Source: an uncultured Verrucomicrobiota bacterium | GTDB taxonomy: Bacteria; Verrucomicrobiota; Verrucomicrobiia; Limisphaerales; UBA9464 | NCBI GenBank assembly: GCA_903842505.1 | Contig: CAIMMI010000145.1 | Location: 1 to 38,444, forward strand | Length of the DNA stretch: 38,444 nt | Direction of reading: 5' to 3' | Shown: piece by piece, positions 8,066 through 17,500 of the stretch | Numbering within the stretch: position 1 is the stretch's first letter | Layout: the number at the start of each line of letters is the position of its first letter | The notes under the pieces: model-generated | What the model was told of the DNA's origin: nothing | The model's database searches: none | What the model saw: only the letters and a program-made list of their open reading frames with translations | Program-made: the position numbers and the translations under genes

Positions 8066-8089
8066 CAGTTTTCGGATTCAAGATTCAAG
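8066..8089 (-). repeat. TTGAATC-type dispersed element upstream of the deoxyhypusine-synthase-like gene
   Basis: On the minus strand this reads GCTTGAATCTTGAATCCGAA, a member of the same element seen at 211-239, 284-315 and 36781-36955. It lies in the 91-bp gap between the membrane-protein gene and the deoxyhypusine-synthase-like gene and supplies an in-frame TTG before the ATG. Confidence 0.6.
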
Positions 8090-8139
8090 CCTCCGCTCCA
8101 CTTCGTCTGGCCACCGGAAGCAAGGGGTCCACCCCGGCC

Positions 8140-9762
8140 TCACGGACGCGAATCCTGTCGGCGGACCGCGAAGGCGGTCCCGACGGCGAAGCAGGCGAGG
8201 CTGAGCAGGAGCGTCAGGACGCCCACAGACAGGTTTTGCGCGGTCCACGTCCCGGGCGGCACGAGGAAGTTCAGGCCAGCGATGCCGATCAGGAGCCACG
8301 GTACCGGCCAGTCCGTCCGGGCGCGCAGGACGGCCAGCGCGGCCAACGCCACGCCACCGAAGGCGCACGGCATCCAGGCGGTCGCGACCCCGGGTTCCCA
8401 AGCCCACGTCAGGCTGTCGATGGTCCAGGTCAACCCGATGACGCATTGCCCAAGGCGAGCCTCGAATCCCGATGCCGGCACCCAGCGCAGGCTGTGGGCG
8501 AGTCCAACGAGGGCGCCCACCTGGATCCCAAGGTGGGGCTGTTCCCACGCAGAAAACCAGGACACCGCCAGTCCGCAGCCGAGGGCACCGATGATCCCGG
8601 CGACCGGAGTCCGCAACCTCACCAGGAGGGCGACGAAGACCACGCCGGCAACCACGCCCAGCGCGATCACGTAGGGCTTGGGTTGGAGCAGCAATTGCAC
8701 CCACTCGGGCCGCAGCAGGAACAGGAGTCGGAACGCGGAAACGGCCGCTGCACCCCAGGCGATGTAGCGGAGCAGCGGCATCCGGCCTCCTTCGCGAATC
8801 GAGAACAGCACGAAGAGCAGCAGGTTCGCCGCGGCCACGCCTACCGCGACCTCAGGCAACTCGGAAAACATCCATCCCGCGAACGCCGTGACCACGAGCA
8901 GCCCAGCCCGGAACCCGACGTTCGCTCCTTCCATGAAATCCTGATGACGCCATTGAACGGTCCACAGGGATGCGATCGCCACGGGCAGGAGCAGGATGTT
9001 CGGCGTCGGGGTCTTGTCGACCCACGCAATGCTCCACGCATGGACGGCCGTACCGGCCAGCCAGAGGCCATGGATCAGCATCGGCAGCCAGCTTGCTTCC
9101 GCGGGAGTCGCGGGGCCGCGCCGACTTCCGGGGGTTGGCGCAGGAAACAGGTTGGGCAGCAGCGCCAACAAGGGAAGTACCGCCAGCCAAAGGATCCGGT
9201 TGCCCGCATGCCAGTCCGTGTCGACCCGCGTCTTGTAGACCAGCGGGAGTCCGACGTTGATCGCGAGGATCAGCGCGCCCGCCAACCGCGCCCGGTCGGA
9301 AAGGTTGAAGCCCGCATAGCCGCGTCGGATCGACCATGCCCGCCCGACCACGGCGAGGCCGCCACCCAGGGCCAGGCTCACGGCGAGGGTCTCGTCGAGG
9401 AGCACCGCCTGGCTGATGCCGAGGAACGGCGCGAGCAACAGGCCGTTCTCAAGCACGACCAGCAACGCCGAGTCATACCAGATCCGGCGCCGGGCCAACC
9501 ACAGTGCGGTACCCACCAACAGGAATCCGTAGGCCTGCAACACCCCGAACTGGAACAACACCTCCCGCGTCTCCGTCGTCAGGAAGCGCGGATCGCGTGT
9601 CAGACGGCTCAACCCGAACAGCAGCAGCGCCGCACTCGCCAGGTAGAACGGGTTGCACACCAGCAATCGCCTCAGCCAGCTCACGGAGGCGTTCGCTTGC
9701 ATTTCCTGTGCCGGGACACCCTCGGGCATCAGCGGCGGAACCGGGATGACATCGGAGTTCAT
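8140..9762 (-). CDS. Polytopic membrane protein of unknown function
   Basis: A 540-residue integral membrane protein with roughly a dozen or more hydrophobic helices after a 30-residue polar N-terminus. Examples are FYLASAALLLFGLSRL, ALLVVLENGLLLAPFLG, LAGALILAINVGLPLVY, ILWLAVLPLLALLPNLF, YVIALGVVAGVVFVALL and LSVGVLTLLLSLACFAVGTAF near the end. No conserved catalytic motif stands out and I do not recognise the family. The fold could be a transporter or an O-antigen/glycan-associated membrane protein, but nothing proves either. It lies upstream of and in the same direction as the deoxyhypusine-synthase-like operon, with a 91-bp gap. A G-rich tract on the opposite strand lies directly upstream of its ATG. 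Confidence 0.82.
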   Translation of the reverse strand: MNSDVIPVPPLMPEGVPAQEMQANASVSWLRRLLVCNPFYLASAALLLFGLSRLTRDPRFLTTETREVLFQFGVLQAYGFLLVGTALWLARRRIWYDSALLVVLENGLLLAPFLGISQAVLLDETLAVSLALGGGLAVVGRAWSIRRGYAGFNLSDRARLAGALILAINVGLPLVYKTRVDTDWHAGNRILWLAVLPLLALLPNLFPAPTPGSRRGPATPAEASWLPMLIHGLWLAGTAVHAWSIAWVDKTPTPNILLLPVAIASLWTVQWRHQDFMEGANVGFRAGLLVVTAFAGWMFSELPEVAVGVAAANLLLFVLFSIREGGRMPLLRYIAWGAAAVSAFRLLFLLRPEWVQLLLQPKPYVIALGVVAGVVFVALLVRLRTPVAGIIGALGCGLAVSWFSAWEQPHLGIQVGALVGLAHSLRWVPASGFEARLGQCVIGLTWTIDSLTWAWEPGVATAWMPCAFGGVALAALAVLRARTDWPVPWLLIGIAGLNFLVPPGTWTAQNLSVGVLTLLLSLACFAVGTAFAVRRQDSRP

Positions 9763-9792
9763 GGGTTGGGACGGGTTTGGGTTGGGGTTGGG
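9763..9792 (+). promoter_or_regulatory. G-quadruplex-type G-tract
   Basis: Six runs of three or four G separated by 2-3 bases (GGGTTGGGACGGGTTTGGG and onward to 9792) fill the 30 bases just upstream of the minus-strand start codon at 9762. The G-rich strand is the template strand of that gene. The motif fits a G-quadruplex; any effect on expression is inference. Confidence 0.55.
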
Positions 9793-10053
9793 TCTTCGTT
9801 CGAGGCACCTCCTCCCGGAGGAGCCGTACTGCTGGGATTGTGAACGTTGGACGAGCCCGCCGCGTGAGGCTCACGAAGCAAGTGCAGCGCCAACGCCGGC
9901 CGGGCTCATCTGGACATGGCCCACGAAACCGGTGCGGCGAGACTCCGTCGAGCCGTCCCATTTCCATTCATGACAACGCACCATCCCTTTCACCCATCCC
10001 CCCCGGGATAACCATCGCTTCATCGCGCCTTCTTCTGTTGCACTACACGGTTC
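9793..10053. other. Divergent intergenic region
   Basis: This is the space between the divergent membrane-protein gene and the ParA-like gene. A small perfect hairpin CTCCTC-CCG-GAGGAG lies at 9809-9823. I see no further gene and no convincing sigma-70 promoter or Shine-Dalgarno sequence; both start regions must lie here. Confidence 0.5.
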
Positions 10054-10749
10054 ATGGCGAAAATCCATTTCATCGGTGGCGAAAAGGGTGGGGTCGGCAA
10101 GTCCGTCGTCGCCCGCGTCCTCGCCCAGTATTTCATCGACCGCGAACTGCCCTTCGTCGGATTCGACTCCGACCGTTCCCACGGCGCCCTCCTGCGCTTC
10201 TACACCGCCTACGCCTCAGCCGTCGTCGTCGACCGCTACGAGAGCCTCGACCAGATCGTCGAGACCGCCATCGAGCATCCCGGCAAGCGCGTGCTCGTCG
10301 ACCTGGCCGCCCAGACCCACGAACCGCTTGTGAAGTGGATGGACGAATCCGGCGTGCTCGAGATGACCGAGGAGGCCGGCTACTCGATCACCTACTGGCA
10401 CGTCATGGACAATGGCCGGGACTCCGTCGACCTCCTCCAGAAACTCGTCGACCGGTTCGGCGCACGCCTCGACTACGTCATCGTCCTGAACCACGTCCGC
10501 GGGGACAATTTCGACCTGTTCGATGCCTCGCCCGTGAAGGAGCGCATCGTCGAGTTGAAGGGGCGGATCCTGAACCTCCGTCGCCTGCACGAGCCGGTCA
10601 TCAACAAGATCGACACCGGCAGCACCAGCTTCTGGGCTGCCCAGAACCGCGGTGAAGATGGGAACCGCACCCTCGGCATCCTCGAACGGCAACGGGTCAA
10701 GGTCTGGCTCCGCAACGCCTACGAGGAAGTCGACCGCGCCGGCGTCTGA
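10054..10749 (+). CDS. ParA/MinD-family P-loop ATPase (MobD/CobQ-like), orphan
   Basis: A 231-residue cytoplasmic ATPase of the SIMIBI class. The deviant Walker A motif GGEKGGVGKS (residues 8-17) carries the signature lysine K11 that forms the ATP-sandwich dimer. PFVGFDSDRSHG and VLVDLAAQTHEPL match the switch I and Walker B-like strands of ParA-like proteins, and IVLNHVRGDNFDLF fits the base-binding region. It is not next to parB, min or flagellar genes, so its cargo is unknown. The closest type I recall is the 'MobD-like' or 'nucleotide-binding CobQ/ParA' orphan group found on plasmids and some chromosomes. It stands alone, with about 290 bp free on each side, so it is probably monocistronic. 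Confidence 0.82.
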   Translation: MAKIHFIGGEKGGVGKSVVARVLAQYFIDRELPFVGFDSDRSHGALLRFYTAYASAVVVDRYESLDQIVETAIEHPGKRVLVDLAAQTHEPLVKWMDESGVLEMTEEAGYSITYWHVMDNGRDSVDLLQKLVDRFGARLDYVIVLNHVRGDNFDLFDASPVKERIVELKGRILNLRRLHEPVINKIDTGSTSFWAAQNRGEDGNRTLGILERQRVKVWLRNAYEEVDRAGV

Positions 10750-11039
10750 AGTCGCCAGTAGCCGGACTCCGTTGTTGGTTGGGGGCAGATCCTCCACAGC
10801 CAGCGTCACAAGGCTGTCTGGAGTCTGGTGCCTGGGAACTCCCCGGCGTTGGCCCTGTTCGGGTAAGGCCCCATGGGGCGGGTGCCGCTTCCCGGGTAGG
10901 GTGACGGGGTCTCTGGCTTCGCGGACAGCCCGCTGGCTGGGCGTTCCACCGCTCACCGGGCAGGGCGCGGCCGCTGGTCGATCAGCACCCTTCCATGAAA
11001 ATCAGGACAACCCCATCGATCCGCGACACTCCAACCGGA
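10750..11039. other. Intergenic region, no gene seen
   Basis: About 290 bp with no frame that resembles a known protein. A perfect 12-bp palindrome GCCCCATGGGGC occurs at about 10868-10879. An in-frame ATG at 10995 precedes the chosen start of the next gene. The stretch holds the promoter of the next gene, but I cannot point to its boxes. Confidence 0.45.
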
Positions 11040-12416
11040 ATGTCCATCAGCCCTGCCCGGGTCCTTCTGAGCCTTTTCCTGGTCATCCTGGCCACGGCAG
11101 TCCAGGTCGAGCTATGTCGAGCCCAACTTCGGGGCCTGGTTCCGGAAGGAATCGAGGTCCTGACCCGTGGGCCGGTTCACGAGGCCTTCGCCGGACTTCA
11201 GACCTACGACCCGCAACCGGGCCGGATTGTCAGCAGGCTGGCCCCGCTCGCGATCGAGGAGATCGCGCCGAACCGGAGACCCACCGGGGTGAACGTGGCC
11301 TGGATCCCGGGCTATTGGACCTGGGACGACGAACGGGCGGACTTCATCTGGCTGAGCGGAACCTGGCGTGCGCTGCCTCCCGGACGCGAATGGGTCCCGG
11401 GCTACTGGGCAACGGTTCCAGCCGGATATCAGTGGACCTCGGGCTACTGGTCTGATTCCTCCAATCGACAGGCAACCTACCTCCCTCCACCGCCGCCCAG
11501 CCTGGAGGCAGGCCCCTATATCCCGGCCCCATCCACAGACTTCCTCTGGACACCGGGATGCTGGATCTGGGTCCAGGCCCGGTACGCCTGGCAGCCCGGC
11601 TTCTGGGCCCTCGGACAACAGAATTGGGATTGGATCCCCGCCCATTACACCTGGACCCCTCGCGGGCTCGTCTTTGTCAGCGGCTATTGGGACCATCCTG
11701 TCGAGCGCCGCGGACTCCTGTTTGCGCCGGTCTGGTTTGATCCGACCGTTGTTGGCACCGGACGATTCCGGTACTCGCCCGCGATCGCGGTCGACCTGAA
11801 CCTTTTCGCAGAACATCTCTTCCTGAGGCCAACCTTCCAGCACTACTACTTCGGCGACTACTACGCCGCCACCTATACCTCGGCCGGATTCTTCTCATCC
11901 CTGTCCTTCACCCGCGGACACCACGGCTACGATTCCATCCACTCCCATCAGGTCTGGGAGCATCGTCGTGACCCGGACTGGCAGCACCGGATGGATGTCG
12001 CCTTTCAGGATCGTCGCGATCATTCCGCCAACCGCCCTGCGCGGACCTGGCCACCCACCCGGGCCAAACCCACGGATCCCGATCCGCACCGCGAACCCGC
12101 CGAGTCCCTGGCCAAGCCTTACGACCAATTGTTGCGACGCGACCGGGGCCTGCTCCCCCTACAGAGCGTCTCGGGCCCCGAGCGCGCCCAATTGACGACC
12201 CGCGCCGATGACGTTCAGAAGGCCCGCGAATTGCGCCGGGCCCGCGAGGCCACTCCGGCGAGGTCCCTCACCGAAAGACCGACCTCCATCGCCCCAGTCC
12301 GGGTCCGCGTCCCGAAGTCTCCCATCGTCTCGCTGCCGAACCGCAAACTTGGCGGAAATCAGACTCCACCCCGATCCCACCGCGCCCCGCCATCCAGCCC
12401 CGACTCGGCTCCGTGA
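11040..12416 (+). CDS. Secreted YXWGXW/WXXGXW repeat protein
   Basis: A 458-residue exported protein. The signal peptide ARVLLSLFLVILATAVQ is followed by a likely cleavage near CRAQ. About eight copies of the aromatic repeat W.PGYW/W..GYW run between about residues 85 and 235, for example VAWIPGYWTW, WVPGYWATVPAGYQWTSGYW, FLWTPGCWIW, YAWQPGFWAL and LVFVSGYWDHP. This is the YXWGXW repeat family found in Verrucomicrobiota, Planctomycetota and related phyla, thought to be an envelope or surface protein. The C-terminal third (beyond about residue 300) is basic, proline-rich and looks disordered. I preferred the ATG at 11040 to that at 10995 because it puts the signal peptide at the N-terminus. 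No partner in the neighbourhood. Confidence 0.85.
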   Translation: MSISPARVLLSLFLVILATAVQVELCRAQLRGLVPEGIEVLTRGPVHEAFAGLQTYDPQPGRIVSRLAPLAIEEIAPNRRPTGVNVAWIPGYWTWDDERADFIWLSGTWRALPPGREWVPGYWATVPAGYQWTSGYWSDSSNRQATYLPPPPPSLEAGPYIPAPSTDFLWTPGCWIWVQARYAWQPGFWALGQQNWDWIPAHYTWTPRGLVFVSGYWDHPVERRGLLFAPVWFDPTVVGTGRFRYSPAIAVDLNLFAEHLFLRPTFQHYYFGDYYAATYTSAGFFSSLSFTRGHHGYDSIHSHQVWEHRRDPDWQHRMDVAFQDRRDHSANRPARTWPPTRAKPTDPDPHREPAESLAKPYDQLLRRDRGLLPLQSVSGPERAQLTTRADDVQKARELRRAREATPARSLTERPTSIAPVRVRVPKSPIVSLPNRKLGGNQTPPRSHRAPPSSPDSAP

Positions 12417-12480
12417 AGCGTCGTCTCGCACGAACGCAACAACTCCACACTGTCGGCGCCGCGCCTGCCCAGGCCTCGTC

Positions 12481-13134
12481 CTCAACCTGTACGCCGCTTG
12501 GAAAGCCACGCTGGAGACGTTCCTCCAGCCCTGCCTCGCCATCGCATTCCCGGCGCTCGCCGACCTCAATCTGGAGCCTTGGATCACAGCTGGGAATCCG
12601 GTGGCCCGCGTGATCGAGGCGCATCGGATGGCGCAGAAAACCGGCAGGGACGCGAAGGCGCGTCGGAACGGCAAGCTGGGCTTGGTGCGGCAGTTGTTGG
12701 AGTCGGGCATGAGCGAAGTCGAGGTCCGGGAGGTCATGCGCCTGATCCACTGGCTGCTGGCGCTGCCCGAGGAGGAGGAGTTAGGATTTCGGGAGGATGT
12801 AAACGATATGGAAGCGAGTATGCAGACCAAACGACGGAGCACCTACGAGCGGATCGTCTGGGAGGAGGGCGTGGAACGGGGCTTGGCCCAAGGTCGCGAC
12901 GAAGGCCGACAGGAAGGCCGACAGGAAGGCCGGCTGGAGGGACAGTTGGAGGGACGCCACTCTGCCGCCCGCGAACTCCTGCTGGACCTCATTCGCGTCC
13001 GGTTTGGCACCTGCACTCCGGCTGTCCGCAACCGAGTGGAAGCGATCGAGGATGAGGCGAGGCTTCGGAAACTGGCCCTCGCGGTCGTCACGGTCTCGTC
13101 CTTGTCCGAGTTCGAAGGCCTTGCCATCGAATAG
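12481..13134 (+). pseudogene. Rpn-family nuclease with its catalytic core deleted
   Basis: This is a paralogue of the intact gene at 23466-24494. It aligns over AAWKATLETFLQPCL at the N-terminus, then jumps from FPALAD directly to LNLEPW. That is an in-frame loss equivalent to residues 34-149 of the intact copy (about 348 bp), and it removes the nuclease motifs (D63, E83, Q85 of the paralogue). The rest, AGNPVARVIEAHR through to the C-terminal helix bundle, is retained, including MEASMQTKRRSTYERIVWEE and a stretch of ExGR tetrapeptides. No plausible ATG precedes the homology, so the start is also lost. The remaining frame has no stop for 650 bp, so the deletion may be recent or the C-terminal part may still be made. 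Confidence 0.8.
12901..12960 (+). repeat. 12-bp tandem repeat coding for EGRQ tetrapeptides
   Basis: Five units of 12 bp: two perfect copies of GAAGGCCGACAG, then diverging GAAGGCCGGCTG, GAGGGACAGTTG and GAGGGACGCCAC. They sit in the spacer before the C-terminal helix of the Rpn remnant. The paralogue at 23466-24494 carries a different 12-bp unit at the same place. Confidence 0.75.
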
Positions 13135-13236
13135 AATTCCAGCAGATCCGCCGCCCATCAGCCCATCGAACGGGTCTTTGTACCTCGACGCTGTGGACCC
13201 TCTCCGCGAATCCGCGCATTCTCCGCGCAGGATTTC

Positions 13237-14514
13237 ATGGCGCTTCGATTCATCCACACGGCGGACTGGCACCTTGGCCAGCAGTTCCACGGCTTCGACC
13301 GGGACGCTGAACACGGCCGCTTCCTCGAATGGTTGCTCGGGCAACTCGTGGAACGCCGACCCGACGCGTTGATCGTATCGGGCGACATTTTCGACAGCAT
13401 CAGCCCGCCCTCCACCGCCCAACGCCGCTTCTATCAGTTCCTCGCCCAGGCCCGCGCGACCTGCCCCAGCCTCCAGGTCGTCCTGACCGCCGGAAACCAC
13501 GACTCCGCCTCCCGCCTCGAAGCACCGTCCGACCTGCTCGCCGGCCTTGGCATCCACGTTGTCGGCACCATCCCACGTCGACCCGATGGCACCGTCGATC
13601 CCGCCCGCCTGCTGATCCCGCTCCGAACGACAACGGGGACCATCGAAGCGATCGCGATCGCCGTTCCTTTCCTGCGTCCTTCCGATGTGCCCGGGGTCGA
13701 AGGCGCGCGCGACCCCTACCTGGACGGCATCCGCGAATTCCATCGAAGGCTGGTCGCCGAAGCCGTGGGCTTGCGCGACGCGCGGTTTCCGGGTGCCGCC
13801 CTGGTCGCGCTCGGGCACTGCCATCTCACCGGAGCCGAGGAATCGCGGGAATCTGAGCGTTGCCTGGTCATCGGCGGCAGCGAGGCTCTGGGAGTTGACT
13901 CGTATCCGAAGGAGCTCGCCTACGTCGCACTCGGACATCTCCACAAGCCCCAGTCCCTCGACGGCGGGCGTATCCGCTATTCCGGCAGCCCGATCCCGCT
14001 TTCCTTCTCCGAACGTCGGTACACCCACCGCGTGCTCGAGGTCGCGATTGCCGATAGCCGCCTCCAGGCGGTCACGGACCTTCCGGTTCCCCGGACGATC
14101 TCCCTGCATCGCATTCCGGAGTCCGGTGCGCTGCCGCTGAGTGGGATCCTTCCGCTGCTTGCCCAGCTTCCCGCCGCCTCCACGACTCCCACTGCGGACC
14201 AGCCCTTCCTCGAAGTCCACATCCTGGACGACGGCCCGGATCCGACCCGCCGCCGCCAGGTCGACGACGCCCTGCGCGACAAGGCCGCACGGCTGACGCG
14301 CATCCAGTTGGTCCGACCCGAACCCACGCCGGGCTCGGGACCCAGCCAACCAACGGCACACATCGGGTCCATCGCCGACCTGCAATCGCTCGACCCGATC
14401 CAGCTGATGGCATCGGCACATCGCGAGCGCCACGGGACGGATCCCGCGGGTGATTTGGAGCGTGCGCTGCGGGAGTTGATCGCCAACGAAGCGCTCGAAC
14501 CCCATCGCGCATGA
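13237..14514 (+). CDS. sbcD: Exonuclease subunit SbcD
   Basis: Nuclease subunit (425 residues) of the SbcCD (Mre11-Rad50-like) complex, which cuts DNA hairpins, palindromes and protein-blocked ends. The metallophosphoesterase motifs are all present: HTADWHLG (D10, H12), VSGDIFDS, TAGNHDSASR, the histidine in VALGHCHLTGAE and the GHxH motif in VALGHLHKPQ. These bind two Mn2+ ions. The C-terminal SbcD domain has PVPRTISLHR. The frame ends in ATGA, overlapping sbcC by four bases, so the subunits are translated together. Only a 100-bp gap separates it from the gutted Rpn gene upstream. The substrate link to palindromes is of interest because palindromic repeats follow sbcC. Confidence 0.95.
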   Translation: MALRFIHTADWHLGQQFHGFDRDAEHGRFLEWLLGQLVERRPDALIVSGDIFDSISPPSTAQRRFYQFLAQARATCPSLQVVLTAGNHDSASRLEAPSDLLAGLGIHVVGTIPRRPDGTVDPARLLIPLRTTTGTIEAIAIAVPFLRPSDVPGVEGARDPYLDGIREFHRRLVAEAVGLRDARFPGAALVALGHCHLTGAEESRESERCLVIGGSEALGVDSYPKELAYVALGHLHKPQSLDGGRIRYSGSPIPLSFSERRYTHRVLEVAIADSRLQAVTDLPVPRTISLHRIPESGALPLSGILPLLAQLPAASTTPTADQPFLEVHILDDGPDPTRRRQVDDALRDKAARLTRIQLVRPEPTPGSGPSQPTAHIGSIADLQSLDPIQLMASAHRERHGTDPAGDLERALRELIANEALEPHRA

Positions 14515-17500
14515 AGATCCTCCGCATCCGGCTTCGCAATCTGGCCTCGCTCGCGGGGACGCACTCGGTCGACTTCACGCGTGAACCGCTCGCTTCGGCC
14601 GGCCTGTTCTCCATCAGCGGGCCGACCGGTTCCGGCAAGAGCACGCTGCTCGACGCCCTTTGCCTGGCGCTCTACGAACACACGCCGCGACTGGCCTCCG
14701 CGCGAGGCGAGGCCCTTCCCGACGGCAAGGATGGAGTCCAGCAAAAGGACCCAGCCAACCTCCTGCGCCGTGGAACCACCGAAGGCTTCGCCGAAGTCGC
14801 GTTCATCGGCATGGACGGTCAGACCTATACAGCGCGGTGGAGCGTCCGACGCGCCCGTCAGCGCCTGGAGGGAAAGCTGCAGAAGGCCGAGATGGCGATG
14901 TACCGCGGCGACGTCGTCGAGGGGGTGGGCGGCGAACTCCTCCAAGGTGGACGCAAGACCGAAGTCCTTGAGGCCATCGAGCAAAAGGTCGGACTCACCT
15001 TCGAGCAGTTCACGCGGGCCGTGCTGCTCGCCCAGAACGAATTCGCCGGATTCCTCAAGGCGGACGACAAGGAGCGGGCCCTGATCCTTCAGGCCCTGAC
15101 GGGATCCCACCGCTTTGAACGCCTTTCCGTCGCTGCTTTCGAACGCGAGCGCCGGGAGCTTGAGCTGATCCGCGATATCGAGTCCCGGATGCAGGGTCAG
15201 GTCCCGCTCGCGCCAGACCTTCGCACCGCCGCCGAACAGGCCTGCGAAATCGCCGGACACGCGGTTGAGGAAAGCCGACGCGCCGTCGATACGCGTGTGG
15301 GTCATGTGGGGTGGTTTGACAGGCTCCGGGAGTTGGAGGGCGCGGTCGTCGACGCCCGGGCACGCCACGAAGCTGGGCTTCGCCGGGTCGAAGATGCTGC
15401 ACCGCGACGGGCCGAACTGGAGCGCTCAACGGAAGTGCTCCAGTCGTCGCAGTCCCTCCACCGCGCCGAGCGGGAATCGCTGCGCCAACGGGACGAAAGC
15501 GTCCGGAACCATGCAATCGCGCTCCAGCGTCAGGACCAGGCCCGGATCACTGCCGCCGACGCCGCGCGCATCGCCACGGAGGCCCGCGCCCAACTCAACA
15601 GTTCCCGCGGCGAGCGCGACGCTGCCGCACCGATCCTCCATCAGGCGAGGACCCTCGATGCGGAGCTGCTGCCGGCGGCCGACCGACTGAAGTCCGCCCA
15701 GCAGGAACGCCGGGTTGCCGACACGCGCCTGCTGGAGTCGACCCAGCGCAGCCAGGATCTCGCCACCGAACTCGCCTTCCATCGGCAGACGCTCGAATCC
15801 CTCGAACAACAGCGCGCCGGCGACCGGCATCTCGACCCCTTCCTGCCCGAAGCTGCTGGCTGGATTGAACGCCTTGGGGCAGCTCTCCGCGCCCGCGCCC
15901 AACGCGATGCCGCCCGGCGCCGATCGAGTGAGTCAGCCGAGTCCCTGCAACGGCTGACCGGACAACTCGAGATCCTCCGCCCCTCGGTCGCGGCTGTTCG
16001 CGAAACACTCGCCCGGTTCACGCACGAGCACGCCAGACTGCGGGTGACCCTTCAGGCCTTCGACACCGCAGGCCTTGCCCGGGAACGCCAGGAGCTCGAC
16101 GCGACCCTCCACCTCCTCGCCGATGCCCGCACCCATCTCGGCACTGCCCAGACTCTGGGTACCCAGATCAACGACCAGACCCACGAAGCCGCGCGGCTCC
16201 AGAATCTCATCAGCGACCAGTCCCGCATGCTGGCCGACATCCAGCAACGCCAGCTTCCCCGCGCCGAGAATTCCTGGATCACCGCCCGCGACCTCCTCGC
16301 GAACGCCCAAGCCGCCATCGGGAACGCCGCTGGCAGTCTCCGCGCCGGCTTGCGCCCCAGCCAACCCTGCCCGGTGTGCGGTGCGTCGGATCACCCCTAC
16401 GCCACCCACGCGCCGGAGGCGAATGCCATGCTCGACGCCCTCCGCTCCGCTGCCGAACAACACCAGAGGGCCTTCGAGGATCTGCGCACGGAATCAACCC
16501 GGCTGGAGACCTTGTTGAAGACCCATGCCGCCAGCCTGACCACGACGCACACTTCCCTTTCGCAACTGGAGCAACGGCGATCGGCAGCGCGCACCCGCGC
16601 CTTTCAGGATCCATCCCTCGCCGAAGGATTCAGCCTGACGGAATCCGAAGCCCTGGAGTTCATCGGATCCCGGCAAACCGATTGCACCCGACGCCGGAAT
16701 GAGCTGGCGCAACGGGAAGAGGCGCAACGCCGCGCAGCCGACGAGACGGATGCCGCCCGACTTCGGGTTGAGTCCGCCCGACAGCAGGCCGAAGCCGAAG
16801 AACGGAAATTGGGCGAGTTGGAACGTTCCCGCGCCGCCGCCCACGCGGCCCAGGAAGCAGACCGGTCCAACGCCGATCACGCTGCGAGGACCGATCTCGA
16901 GGCGTTCGCGGCTTCGATGCCCTTGCTGGACATTCTTCCTGATCCAGACAAGGCCTCGCTTTCGGACGATCCCGTCCCCGTCCTCACCCGGATCCAGGAC
17001 CGGCTTCGTCAGTTGGCGGAGATTGAGTCCAAACTCCGGCAAACCCGGCAACTTCTCGACTCGAGTCAGGCCCGGCTCGACGCCGAAGCCCGCGAACTCC
17101 ATCTCGCCCGGGAAGGGGCTACCCAGGCCCAGGCTGCGGAACAAGCCACCACACTCGCCCATGCCACCCTGTTGACGCGACGCCAGACGTTGCTCGGGGG
17201 AAGGAGTGTCGACGAGGAAACCCGCCGGCTCGACGCACTCCAGGGAACCGCCGAAAGACATGTGGCGAGCGCCACGGAAGCGGAGGCCGAGTCAGGGAAG
17301 GCGTTGGCGGATGCCACCGGTGCGGTTCGGGCTGCCACGGAAGCCCTGGAGCAATTCACCCAACGCGCCGCCATCTCAACGGCGGCCTACAATGACTGGC
17401 TTTCCGCCTTCGGAGTGCGGACCGGCCTCGACCTGGGCCGCGCCTATGTGGAGGGGGTCCTTGCCCGCGGCGAAGCTTGGTTCACCCAGGAACGTGCCGA

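Noticed and set aside
5820-8204. Plus-strand frame of about 790 codons across the deoxyhypusine-synthase region
   Set aside because: Arginine/histidine-rich antisense shadow over two real genes.
10216-10956. Minus-strand frame over the ParA-like gene and intergenic gap
   Set aside because: Its translation lacks any domain and mirrors the ParA coding region.
12781-14505. Long minus-strand frame antisense to sbcD
   Set aside because: It is opposite to a gene with complete SbcD motifs and has no recognisable protein; such long shadow frames are expected in GC-rich DNA.
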